A stretch of 64,000 nucleotides of DNA. Source: Isoptericola halotolerans (GTDB lineage Bacteria > Actinomycetota > Actinomycetes > Actinomycetales > Cellulomonadaceae). The position numbers and the translations under genes are program-made. The notes below the pieces were generated by a model that saw only the letters and a list, made by a program, of their open reading frames with translations, did no database searches and had not been told where the DNA came from. This document shows positions 44,937 through 52,452 of the stretch, piece after piece (positions within the stretch are counted from its first letter, which is position 1; every line of letters begins with the position of its first letter). The stretch lies in assembly GCF_003003075.1 (NCBI RefSeq), contig NZ_PVTX01000011.1, positions 1 to 64,000 of the forward strand, written 5' to 3'.

Positions 44937-45704
44937 ATGGCGGCCCTTCGATCACACCTGGTGGACGTGCCCGCCGGCACGATCACGCTGCGCGACGCAC
45001 GGACCGGCACGACCCGCGACGTCGAGCTCGCCGGGTTCGAGCTCGCGCGCAGCCCGGTCACGTGGGCGCAGTACGCGCAGGTGCGCGGGACCACGGCGCC
45101 GGAGGGGGCTCGTGGTGACATGCCGGTGCACTCCATCTCGTGGCGCGACGCGGTCGCCTGGTGCAACGACGCCTCGCCCGAGGAAGGGCTGACGGAGCCG
45201 TACGCGATCGAAGGGTCCTCGGTCGTCTGGGACGTGGCTGCCGACGGGTTCCGCCTGCCGACCGAGGCCGAGTGGGAGTGGGCCTGCCGAGCCGGCACCG
45301 ACGGCCCGACCTACGGCCCGCTGGCGGACGTCGCATGGACCGCTGCGGATCACGTCGACGGGGCGCAGCCGGTGGGGCTCAAGCAGCCGAACGCCTTCGG
45401 ACTGTTCGACATGCTCGGCAACGTCTGGGAGTGGTGCTGGGACTACGCCGACACCGCCCGGTACGCCGACTACCGGAGCCTGCGGGGCGGCGGATGGGCA
45501 GACCGGCACTGGAGCGTCCGTGCCTCGGTCCGTCGCGGCAGCATGCCCGGAGCACGACTGGACGACGTGGGTTTCCGGGTGGCCCGCGGCCTCGCCGGGA
45601 GTCCGGGCGACCGGGCGGGCCAGGGCTGGTCCCACCGGGCCGATCTCGACCGCGCGGTGATCCGCGGGCCTGTGCCGTTCGGCTGGACACCGTTGCGGCC
45701 CTGA
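44937..45704 (+). CDS. Formylglycine-generating-enzyme-like (SUMF1 fold) protein
   Basis: 255 residues with the FGE-sulfatase fold: ARSPVTWAQYAQV, HSISWRDAVAWCNDAS, RLPTEAEWEWACRAG, LFDMLGNVWEWCWDYAD, RSLRGGGWADRH and VGFRVARG. The two active-site cysteines that bind copper in true FGE (in the block after RGGxW) are absent: the matching stretch reads WSVRASVRRGSMPGARL. It is therefore unlikely to make formylglycine and may be a ligand-binding or EgtB-like relative. ATG 44937 is poorly served by a ribosome site, suggesting coupling to the gene before. Confidence 0.83.
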   Translation: MAALRSHLVDVPAGTITLRDARTGTTRDVELAGFELARSPVTWAQYAQVRGTTAPEGARGDMPVHSISWRDAVAWCNDASPEEGLTEPYAIEGSSVVWDVAADGFRLPTEAEWEWACRAGTDGPTYGPLADVAWTAADHVDGAQPVGLKQPNAFGLFDMLGNVWEWCWDYADTARYADYRSLRGGGWADRHWSVRASVRRGSMPGARLDDVGFRVARGLAGSPGDRAGQGWSHRADLDRAVIRGPVPFGWTPLRP

Positions 45705-45735
45705 CCCGACGGGACGACGGCGGCGCGGCATCTCG

Positions 45736-46044
45736 TCAGGCCGGCCCACCTGCGCCGTCGGCGATCGCGCGCAGCGCGGCGACGTGCGCGGCGAAGGTTC
45801 GACGGCCGTCCTTGGTCAGCCGGAGCCAGGTGCGCGGCCTCTTGCCGACGTGCCCCTTGCGGACCGCCACGAGCCGGCCGCGCTCCAGGGTGGCCACGTG
45901 CTTGGACAGCACGGAGTCGGAGACCTCGACGGCGTCACGGACCACCGCGAACTCCGCCTCGTCCACGGTGTTGAGCGCGGCGACGATGCTGAACCGGACC
46001 GGCGAGTTCAAGGACTCCTCGAGCTGGTGCCGCGGGTGCTTCAC
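45736..46044 (-). CDS. Small winged-helix regulator (ArsR/MarR-like)
   Basis: 102 residues, a single winged helix: SPVRFSIVAALNTVDEAEFA, VRDAVEVSDSVLSKHVATLE (recognition helix) and a wing RKGHVGKRPRTWLRLT. This is the HTH_27/YtcD-like type that usually lacks cysteine metal sites, and none are seen here. GTG 46044 overlaps the stop of the upstream membrane gene (GTGA). It is the third gene of an operon with two small membrane proteins and probably regulates it at the palindrome near 46967. Confidence 0.85.
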   Translation of the reverse strand: MKHPRHQLEESLNSPVRFSIVAALNTVDEAEFAVVRDAVEVSDSVLSKHVATLERGRLVAVRKGHVGKRPRTWLRLTKDGRRTFAAHVAALRAIADGAGGPA

Positions 46045-46499
46045 CGCGCTCCTCGGACGATCATCGCGCCGGCCACGAGGCCCGGCGTCGCGACGACAGC
46101 GGCGAGCCCCAGCGTCACCCAGGGAGCGGGGGACGGCAGGCCGGCAAGGTAGACCGGGGTGGCCACGCCGAGGGCGAGCACACCCGTGGTGACCGTCCCG
46201 AACATCGCCGTCCTGAGGGCACGTCGAGGTCGCGTTCTCGACGCCCGGTCGCGCCAGACCACCGTCGTCACCAGCAAGGCGAGAAAGGCGCCCTGCGCCC
46301 CGATGTTCGCGGCTCCTCGCCACTGCCAGGTCGTGCCCCAGGTGCCGAGGACCACACCCGTCAGGGCTCCCACAGCCAGCGCGAGCGCCGCCACCGTCCA
46401 GCCGTGGACCCAGTGGTCGCGGGTCCTGCTCAACGGGCGTGGGGTGGCGCGTTCCAGCGAAGCGGCGGCCTCGTCCGGGGAGGGGCGCGGTGCGATCAT
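46041..46499 (-). CDS. Small membrane protein, second in regulator operon
   Basis: 152 residues with four hydrophobic helices (about 32-53, 68-83, 98-118 and 128-148) and a polar N-terminus. No known motif. Overlaps the upstream gene by ATGA and the downstream regulator by GTGA. Possibly one half of a heteromeric membrane complex with the preceding protein, which has the same length. Confidence 0.75.
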   Translation of the reverse strand: MIAPRPSPDEAAASLERATPRPLSRTRDHWVHGWTVAALALAVGALTGVVLGTWGTTWQWRGAANIGAQGAFLALLVTTVVWRDRASRTRPRRALRTAMFGTVTTGVLALGVATPVYLAGLPSPAPWVTLGLAAVVATPGLVAGAMIVRGAR

Positions 46500-46954
46500 C
46501 GGTCGCTCCTCGGTGTCGGTCGGAAGGCGATCAGCAGGGCCCCCGTGGCGTACGGCGCGAGAACGGCGCACACCAGGAGAACGTGCGCCAGGCTGCCCCC
46601 GCCGGCGGCGTCCACCAGATGGTCCCCGAGGACGACCACGGGCACGCCGAGGACCACCGTGTTGCGCGTGATCGTTCTCGTTCCGCGAGGGATCGTCGTC
46701 GACCGGCTGGTGGAGAGGTAGGCGGTCAGTGCGATCAGCACGAGGGTGAGGACCAAGGCGCCGGCGAGCGCGACGAGGAACCACGATCGGCCGCCAGTGA
46801 GAGGCCCGACGAGTGCGATGGCGGCCATGCCGAGACCCGCCGCCCACAGGACCGCGCTGTGCCGGAGACGGTCGTCTCGGCCGTCGAGCGTGACGCGTCC
46901 AGCTGCGGCAAGCAGCTGACCGGCGTCGTCGGACTCGGGTGTGGATCGGGACAC
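46496..46954 (-). CDS. Small membrane protein, first in regulator operon
   Basis: 152 residues with about four hydrophobic helices (LWAAGLGMAAIALVGPL, FLVALAGALVLTLVLIALTA, NTVVLGVPVVVLGDHLV and a C-terminal helix). Function unknown. Its GTG lies six bases after a TATGCT hexamer next to a small palindrome, so this is the promoter-proximal gene of a three-gene operon that ends with the winged-helix regulator. Confidence 0.75.
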   Translation of the reverse strand: MSRSTPESDDAGQLLAAAGRVTLDGRDDRLRHSAVLWAAGLGMAAIALVGPLTGGRSWFLVALAGALVLTLVLIALTAYLSTSRSTTIPRGTRTITRNTVVLGVPVVVLGDHLVDAAGGGSLAHVLLVCAVLAPYATGALLIAFRPTPRSDR

Positions 46955-46960
46955 CCTGTC

Positions 46961-46966
46961 AGCATA
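46961..46966 (-). promoter_or_regulatory. -10 hexamer TATGCT for the membrane-protein/regulator operon
   Basis: Minus-strand TATGCT six bases before GTG 46954; leaderless start predicted. Confidence 0.55.
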
Positions 46967-46978
46967 GAAACTACTTTC
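46967..46978. promoter_or_regulatory. Candidate operator GAAA-CTAC-TTTC
   Basis: Palindromic arms GAAA/TTTC around four bases, an AT-rich patch immediately upstream of the -10 hexamer. A likely site for the operon's own winged-helix regulator. Confidence 0.45.
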
Positions 46979-47011
46979 CAGACCAGCAAGTGGTCATGGG
47001 CGCCAGCCCGC

Positions 47012-47434
47012 TCAGGCTGACGGAGACCGCCGCTGGAGCCACGTGTCCGGCTCGTCGAGCTCGGTGAACCCCGCGCTGAGGTAGACGGCACGGGCCTCCG
47101 GGGAAGCCTTGAGCAGGACGCGCTTGAGGCCGAGCGTGTCGAGATCCGCCAGGGCGCCGTCGACGATCCGCGTGCCCAGCCCGCGACCGCGGTGGGCGGG
47201 GTCGACGATCACGTCCGCCAGCCAGGCGAAGGTCACGCCGTCGGTCACCGCGCGGGCGTAGGCGATCTGCTCGCCCGCCGCCGTGTAGATCCCGTAGTTG
47301 CGCGACGCCGCGATCGCGGCGTCCTGCGCCTCCCGGGTGCGGCCGGTCGCCCAGTAGGCGTGCTCGCTCAGCAGCTCGTGCACACGAGCGTGGTCGAGGC
47401 GGGCCGGGTCGGCGGAGAACTCGTCGTCGGACAC
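47012..47434 (-). CDS. GNAT-family N-acetyltransferase
   Basis: 140 residues, one GNAT domain: GEQIAYARAVTDGVTFAWL, VIVDPAHRGRGLGTRIVDG (acetyl-CoA loop, near 90), LKRVLLKASPEARAVYLSAG and FTELDEPDTWLQRR. Family members of this size with DxxTWL ends include tabtoxin-resistance and YitI-type enzymes, but the substrate is unknown. GTG 47434 is preferred; TTG 47446 would add four residues. Confidence 0.85.
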   Translation of the reverse strand: MSDDEFSADPARLDHARVHELLSEHAYWATGRTREAQDAAIAASRNYGIYTAAGEQIAYARAVTDGVTFAWLADVIVDPAHRGRGLGTRIVDGALADLDTLGLKRVLLKASPEARAVYLSAGFTELDEPDTWLQRRSPSA

Positions 47435-47504
47435 GGAGCGATCCAAGCATCCGCGTGCCAGGAGGTCGCGTCACTCTCACGATGTGGCACGAGGCAGGCT
47501 CCCG

Positions 47505-48218
47505 TCAGTGCTCGCGTCGGAAGAGTGCCGCGTTGAGGAATCCGGCGCCGAAGGCGTCGGCGCGGTCCTCCCGCACGGCTCGCGACTCCAGCAGATGCAG
47601 GTCGTCACCGAAGATCGACGCGAGATCCTCCAGGGTGAACGAGGTGCCGCCCGCCGTGTCGCCGGTGGTGAGGATCTCCGTGTCGCCGATGCTCGGCTGG
47701 CGCTCCTGGGCGAAGGTGACGATGCCGTAGCGGCCGCCCTCGGCGAGGAGCGGCAGCACCCGCTGCAGGTAGGTCAGCCGACGGTGCGGCGCGAGGTGGT
47801 GGAAGCACCCGGAGTCGTAGACGAGATCGAAGGGCCCGGCGGGCAGCTCTTCGCGGAGCACGTCGACGGACGCCAGCGTGACGCCGTCCGGCATGCCGGG
47901 CCGCGAGGCGTCCAGGAGGCCGGTCGCGATGTCGATGCCGACGACGTGCGCGCCCTGCGAGGCGAGCCACGCGGCGTTGCGTCCGTTGCCGCAGCCGACG
48001 TCGAGGACGCGGGCGCCGCGGAGCTCCCCGAGCAGGCCCCGTCCGTGCCAGTCGACGAGCGTCTCGTCCGGCAGGGTCGTGGCCAGCGGATGACCGGGTG
48101 TGGTCAGCATCCGTTGCCAGAACGGCTCCGCCGAGCGGGAGGTGCGGTCGCCGCGCTCGTGAGCGGCGACGACGCCGTCGAGCAGGTCGAGGAGCTGATC
48201 CAGCGTGCCGACGCGCAT
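47505..48218 (-). CDS. Class I SAM-dependent methyltransferase
   Basis: 237 residues. SAM-binding motif I is ARVLDVGCGNGRNAAWLA (near 70), motif II VVGIDIATGLLDASR, and a post-I region FDLVYDSGCFHHLAPHRR with the Asp-Ser-Gly-Cys-Phe-His-His pattern common in thiopurine/tellurite-type methyltransferases. Small-molecule substrate likely but unknown. Divergent from the hydrolase gene; TATCGT lies six bases before the ATG. Confidence 0.88.
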   Translation of the reverse strand: MRVGTLDQLLDLLDGVVAAHERGDRTSRSAEPFWQRMLTTPGHPLATTLPDETLVDWHGRGLLGELRGARVLDVGCGNGRNAAWLASQGAHVVGIDIATGLLDASRPGMPDGVTLASVDVLREELPAGPFDLVYDSGCFHHLAPHRRLTYLQRVLPLLAEGGRYGIVTFAQERQPSIGDTEILTTGDTAGGTSFTLEDLASIFGDDLHLLESRAVREDRADAFGAGFLNAALFRREH

Positions 48219-48224
48219 GCGCTC

Positions 48225-48230
48225 ACGATA
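48225..48230 (-). promoter_or_regulatory. -10 hexamer TATCGT for the methyltransferase gene
   Basis: Minus-strand TATCGT six bases before ATG 48218; leaderless start predicted. Confidence 0.5.
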
Positions 48231-48256
48231 GCGGTGCCTGTGTCAGAGGCCACACC

Positions 48257-48262
48257 TACGCT
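48257..48262 (+). promoter_or_regulatory. -10 hexamer TACGCT for the alpha/beta hydrolase gene
   Basis: TACGCT seven bases before ATG 48270; leaderless start predicted. Confidence 0.55.
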
Positions 48263-48269
48263 CAGGGGC

Positions 48270-48992
48270 ATGGACATCATCCTGGTACCCGGATTCTGGC
48301 TGAACGCGTCCGCCTGGGACGCCGTCACCCCGCCGATCGTGGCCGCGGGGCACACCGTCCACCCGGTCACGCTGCCCGGTATGGGCTCGGTCGACGAGGA
48401 CCGGTCCGGCATCACCCTGGAGGACCACGTCGACGCCGTCGTCGCGGCGGTCGACGCGTTGCCCGCCGACGCCGCGGTGGTGCTGGTGGGCCACTCCGGT
48501 GGCGCAGCAGTTGTCCACGCGGTCGCTGACCGCCGCCCCGGACGCATCGCCCGCAACGTCTACGTGGACGCCGTGCCGATGGGGCACGGGAGCGTCATCA
48601 ACGACGAGCTGCCCGTGGTGGACGGCGAGATCCCGCTGCCCGACTGGTCGGTGTTCGACGAACCGGACCTGGTGGGACTCGACGACGACCTGCGGGAGCG
48701 GTTCCGGGCCGTCGCGATCCCGACGCCGGCCCGGGTGGCGTCCGATCCCGTCGTCCTGAGCGACGAGCGGCGCTACGAGGTGCCGACGACCGTCATCGCC
48801 AGCGAGGCGTTCGAAGGCTTCGACAGCCCCAGCTCGATGTACCGGCACTTCATGGGTGCAGGGTCGCCCTACACCGCCGAGCTGGCGGCGATGCACGACT
48901 ACGAGATCGTCGACCTGCCCACCGGCCACTGGCCGATGTTCACGCGCCCGGTCGAGCTGGGGGAGGCCATCGCCGCGGCCGTCTCGCGCTGA
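48270..48992 (+). CDS. Alpha/beta hydrolase
   Basis: 240 residues. Oxyanion-hole segment LVPGFWLNASAWD, nucleophile elbow VLVGHSGGAAVV (Ser near 79), and catalytic His in LPTGHWPMFTRP near the C-terminus. Belongs to the small AB hydrolase group without a lid, close to esterases and to lactonase-like proteins. Substrate unknown. Confidence 0.88.
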   Translation: MDIILVPGFWLNASAWDAVTPPIVAAGHTVHPVTLPGMGSVDEDRSGITLEDHVDAVVAAVDALPADAAVVLVGHSGGAAVVHAVADRRPGRIARNVYVDAVPMGHGSVINDELPVVDGEIPLPDWSVFDEPDLVGLDDDLRERFRAVAIPTPARVASDPVVLSDERRYEVPTTVIASEAFEGFDSPSSMYRHFMGAGSPYTAELAAMHDYEIVDLPTGHWPMFTRPVELGEAIAAAVSR

Positions 48993-49002
48993 CCACCGTC
49001 AC

Positions 49003-49068
49003 CGCGGCACGCTCCTTGAGGACCTTCGTGACGTCGTCCGGGACGTCGCGAACCTGGAGGGTGGACAT
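49003..49068 (-). pseudogene. Remnant of a VapB/FitA-type antitoxin gene
   Basis: The minus strand reads MSTLQVRDVPDDVTKVLKER, the first 20 or so residues of a ribbon-helix-helix VapB/FitA antitoxin, and then changes to unrelated sequence. The remaining 50 or so residues, and any PIN-domain toxin, are absent. It is a decayed toxin-antitoxin module between the hydrolase gene and parC. Confidence 0.65.
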
Positions 49069-49102
49069 GGACCGGTGCAGGCCGACCATCGCTGATCGAA
49101 GG

Positions 49103-51592
49103 TCAGCCGATCGCGGCAACCGGACCTGACAACGGCGTGCCGGACCCGTCACGGCGCACGGTCTCCTCGGGCAGCTCGGCGGGCTGACCGCCCGAGCCGA
49201 CGGCCCGCGCCGGTCCCTCGCCGACCCAGGCCATGACGAGGGAGTCCTCGCCCTTGAGGAACCGGTGCGCACGGACACCGCCCGTCGCACGGCCCTTGCC
49301 GGGGTAGAGCTCGTACGGGGTGACCTTGGCCGAGGCGGCTCCGGTGCCCGGCAGGGCGTCGGCGGCCCCGGCGACGGTCACGACGGTGTGCAGGTCGCGG
49401 GTGGCGGCCCGGGCGACCCCGAAGAACACGACGCGCTGGCCGGCGGCGAGCCGGATGCCGGCCATGCCGGCGGCGGAACGTCCCTGCGGCCGGACGGCCG
49501 AGGCGTCGAAGTGCAGCAGGCTCGCGTCGGAGGCGACGAACACGAGCTCGTCGTCGTCCGCCGCGGGCGCGGCGCCGACCACGGCGTCGCCGTCCTTGAG
49601 GGAGATGACGTCCCAGACGTCGCCGTTGCGCGGCGCATCGCCGCCGGCGACCCGCTTGACGACGCCCTGACGGGTGCCCAGGGCGAGCGTCGGGGCGTCG
49701 TCGGTCAGCGACACGACGGCCAGCGCCTCCTCGCCCGGGTCCAGCGTGACCATCTCGCGCACGGGGACCCCACCGGACAACGACGGAGGACCGTCGGTGG
49801 CAGGCAGTGCGGGCAGCTCCAGCACCGAGATCTTGTGCAGCCGGCCAGCGCTGGTCACCAGCCCGATCTCGGCGCGGGTCGACGCCTCGACGTCACCGAG
49901 CAGCGCGTCGTGCGCGTGGCGCCGTCCGGCACGCTCGACCGGGGCCTCCGCGCCCTCGCCCGAGGTCCGGGCTAGTAGACCGGTCGCAGACAGCAGCACG
50001 CGCGTGGGGGAGTCCTTGATCTCCAGGTCGATCGCGGGCGCCTTGCGCCCACGCGCGGCCGGCGTGGCGGCGGCCGACGCCGCCGTTCCGCCGGCGGAGT
50101 CGAGCAGCACGGTCCGGCGGGGGGTGCCGTAGGTGGAGGCGACGTCGCCCATCTCGTCCGAGACGACGCGACGCAGCTTGGCCTCGTCGCCGAGGATCTC
50201 CTCGAGCGCGGCGATCTCCTTCTCGAGCTCGGACTTCTCGGACTCCAGCTCGATCCGCGAGAACTTGGTCAGGCGGCGCAGCTGCAGGTCGAGGATGTAC
50301 GAGGCCTGCGCCTCGGACAGGTCGAACACGGACTGCAGGCGTTCGCGGGCGGTGGCGGCGTCGTCGGAGGTCCGGATGACCTGGATGACCTCGTCGATGT
50401 CGAGGATCGCGACCAGCAGTCCCTCGACGAGGTGCAGGCGGTCCTTGCGCTTGCCCAGGCGGAACGTGGAGCGGCGGCGCACCACGTCGATGCGGTGCTC
50501 GACCCACACGCGCAGCAGGTCGAGCAGGCCGAGGGTGCGGGGCTGACCGTCGACGAGCGAGACGTTGTTGATCCCGAACGAGTCCTCCAGCGGCGTCGTC
50601 CGGTAGAGCTGCTCGAGCACGGCCTCGGGATCGAACCCGGTCTTGACCTCGATGACGAGCCGCATGCCGTGGGAGCGGTCCGTGAGGTCCTGGACGTTGG
50701 TGACGCCCTGGATCTTCTTGTTCTTGACGCCGTCAGCGATCTTCTCGATGACCTTCTCCGGGCCTACCGTGTACGGCAGCTCGGTGACGACGATGCCCTT
50801 GCGGCGCGGCGTGACGTTCTCGATGCGCGCCGTCGAGCGAGTGCGGAACGAGCCGCGCCCGGTGCGGTAGGCGTCCCGGACACCCTCGAGCCCGACGATC
50901 TTGCCGCCCGTGGGCAGGTCCGGCCCGGGGATGTACCGCATGACGTCCTCGAGCGTGGCCTCGGGGTTCGCCAGGAGGTGCTGGCCGGCCGCGACGACCT
51001 CGACGAGGTTGTGCGGCGGCATGTTGGTGGCCATGCCCACCGCGATCCCGGACGCCCCGTTGACCAGGAGGTTCGGCACGGCCGAGGGGAGCACCTCGGG
51101 CTGGGTGAGCTTGTTGTCGTAGTTCGGGATGAAGTCGACGACGTCCTCGTCCAGCCCGGCGGTCATCGCCATCGACGGCGCGGCGAGCCGGGCCTCGGTG
51201 TACCGAGGGGCGGCGGGGCCGTCGTCGAGCGACCCGAAGTTGCCGTGGCCGTCGACGAGCGGCAGCCGCAGCGAGAAGCTCTGCGCCAGGCGCACGAGCG
51301 CGTCGTAGATCGCGGCGTCGCCGTGCGGGTGGAGCTTGCCCATGACCTCGCCGACCACGCGCGAGGACTTGACGTAGGAGCGGTCGGGGCGCAGCCCCAT
51401 GTCCGACATCATGTAGAGGATGCGGCGTTGCACCGGCTTGAGGCCGTCGCGAGCGTCCGGGAGCGCACGCGAGTAGATCACGGAGTACGCGTACTCGAGG
51501 AACGACGTCTCCATCTCTGCGGCGACGTCGATGTCGACGATCTTCTCGTCGAACGGTTCGTCGGCGACGGGTGCGGCCTTCTTGCGCGCCAT
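49103..51592 (-). CDS. parC: DNA topoisomerase IV subunit A (ParC)
   Basis: DNA-cleaving subunit of the type IIA topoisomerase, 829 residues. Conserved segments: [32 protein letters not shown] (catalytic Tyr near 135), and [18 protein letters not shown] long coiled coil (about 435-500) leads to a C-terminal beta-propeller. The propeller lacks a canonical GyrA box (the nearest block is [12 protein letters not shown]), which supports ParC over GyrA. Ala/Ser-rich insertions occur near residues 505-530. Its partner is parE at 25452-27581. Confidence 0.92.
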   Translation of the reverse strand: MARKKAAPVADEPFDEKIVDIDVAAEMETSFLEYAYSVIYSRALPDARDGLKPVQRRILYMMSDMGLRPDRSYVKSSRVVGEVMGKLHPHGDAAIYDALVRLAQSFSLRLPLVDGHGNFGSLDDGPAAPRYTEARLAAPSMAMTAGLDEDVVDFIPNYDNKLTQPEVLPSAVPNLLVNGASGIAVGMATNMPPHNLVEVVAAGQHLLANPEATLEDVMRYIPGPDLPTGGKIVGLEGVRDAYRTGRGSFRTRSTARIENVTPRRKGIVVTELPYTVGPEKVIEKIADGVKNKKIQGVTNVQDLTDRSHGMRLVIEVKTGFDPEAVLEQLYRTTPLEDSFGINNVSLVDGQPRTLGLLDLLRVWVEHRIDVVRRRSTFRLGKRKDRLHLVEGLLVAILDIDEVIQVIRTSDDAATARERLQSVFDLSEAQASYILDLQLRRLTKFSRIELESEKSELEKEIAALEEILGDEAKLRRVVSDEMGDVASTYGTPRRTVLLDSAGGTAASAAATPAARGRKAPAIDLEIKDSPTRVLLSATGLLARTSGEGAEAPVERAGRRHAHDALLGDVEASTRAEIGLVTSAGRLHKISVLELPALPATDGPPSLSGGVPVREMVTLDPGEEALAVVSLTDDAPTLALGTRQGVVKRVAGGDAPRNGDVWDVISLKDGDAVVGAAPAADDDELVFVASDASLLHFDASAVRPQGRSAAGMAGIRLAAGQRVVFFGVARAATRDLHTVVTVAGAADALPGTGAASAKVTPYELYPGKGRATGGVRAHRFLKGEDSLVMAWVGEGPARAVGSGGQPAELPEETVRRDGSGTPLSGPVAAIG

Positions 51593-51780
51593 GCGGTGCG
51601 GCTCCCTGGTGACTGCTCGTGCTGCTCGGCTCCTGGTACGCCCGACGGCGGCACACCGGCCCCGTACGGACGTTCGAGGGAAGCGTAGCGCCAGTGCGCG
51701 GGAGGGCGGTGCAGGCGGGCCGGAGGCGTCCTTCCGAGCCTGGCGGCGTCGTCGGTGGTAGGTCCCACGGCGATCGGCCG

Positions 51781-52293
51781 TTACACGGCCATGCGCACCG
51801 AACGGTCCGCCTCGACGGCGTCGCGCACGACGTCCGCCAGGGCGCTCCGCCGCTCCGCCACTTCGACCACGGTGACCCCGCCGGCCAGCACGGCCTGGTC
51901 CAGCCGCCGGGCCGCGTCCGCGACGAGAGCGTCCACCAGGTGCTCGGACGCCACCCCGTGCCGCGCGGCCACGCCGGCGAGCGTCGCTCCCTCGCGCGCC
52001 AGCGCGACGTCGAGCTGCGCCCGAGAGACGCCGATGACGCGAGCAGCCGCCGCCAGGTCGATGATCTCGCCGGGGACCTCGCCGTCCGCGAGCCCCCCGG
52101 AACCACCCACGGCCGGCGCGTCGAACGCGTCGAGCCGCACCAGGTCGGCCAGCGTGACCTCCCGATCCTCGTCGGCCACGACGGCTCGCCCGTACTCGGG
52201 CAGCGTCACCGCGGCTGCCGCCGCCCCGGCCCCGAACGACACCAGCCCGAACGCTCCCGCCACGGCCACCGCCCGCACGATCCACCTGCGCAT
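51781..52293 (-). CDS. Secreted Ala-rich protein of unknown function
   Basis: 170 residues with a signal peptide ([19 protein letters not shown] ending near AAAAA), so exported. The mature part is acidic then helical, with two related helix-loop-helix segments ([20 protein letters not shown] and [20 protein letters not shown]) resembling short repeats seen in actinobacterial secreted proteins with GxxxxLxxALxxG patterns. No enzyme motif. ATG 52293 has a GGGAGG site. Alternative longer frame to 52395 has none. Confidence 0.75.
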   Translation of the reverse strand: MRRWIVRAVAVAGAFGLVSFGAGAAAAAVTLPEYGRAVVADEDREVTLADLVRLDAFDAPAVGGSGGLADGEVPGEIIDLAAAARVIGVSRAQLDVALAREGATLAGVAARHGVASEHLVDALVADAARRLDQAVLAGGVTVVEVAERRSALADVVRDAVEADRSVRMAV

Positions 52294-52440
52294 GGTGCTT
52301 CTCCCTCCCGGCCCGGCCCGGTGCCGCGCCGCTGAGCCCACCGTGCTGCACCCGCCTGGACCGTGGCTGCCGTCCACCTGTGAGTTTCCCGGCACAGCCG
52401 TGACGTGCGGGTTTGTCCGGTGCCCCGCTCACCCACCGGA

Positions 52441-52446
52441 TAGCCT
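52441..52446 (+). promoter_or_regulatory. -10 hexamer TAGCCT for the GNAT/acyl-CoA synthetase fusion gene
   Basis: TAGCCT six bases before ATG 52453; leaderless start predicted. Confidence 0.5.
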
Positions 52447-52452
52447 GCTCGG

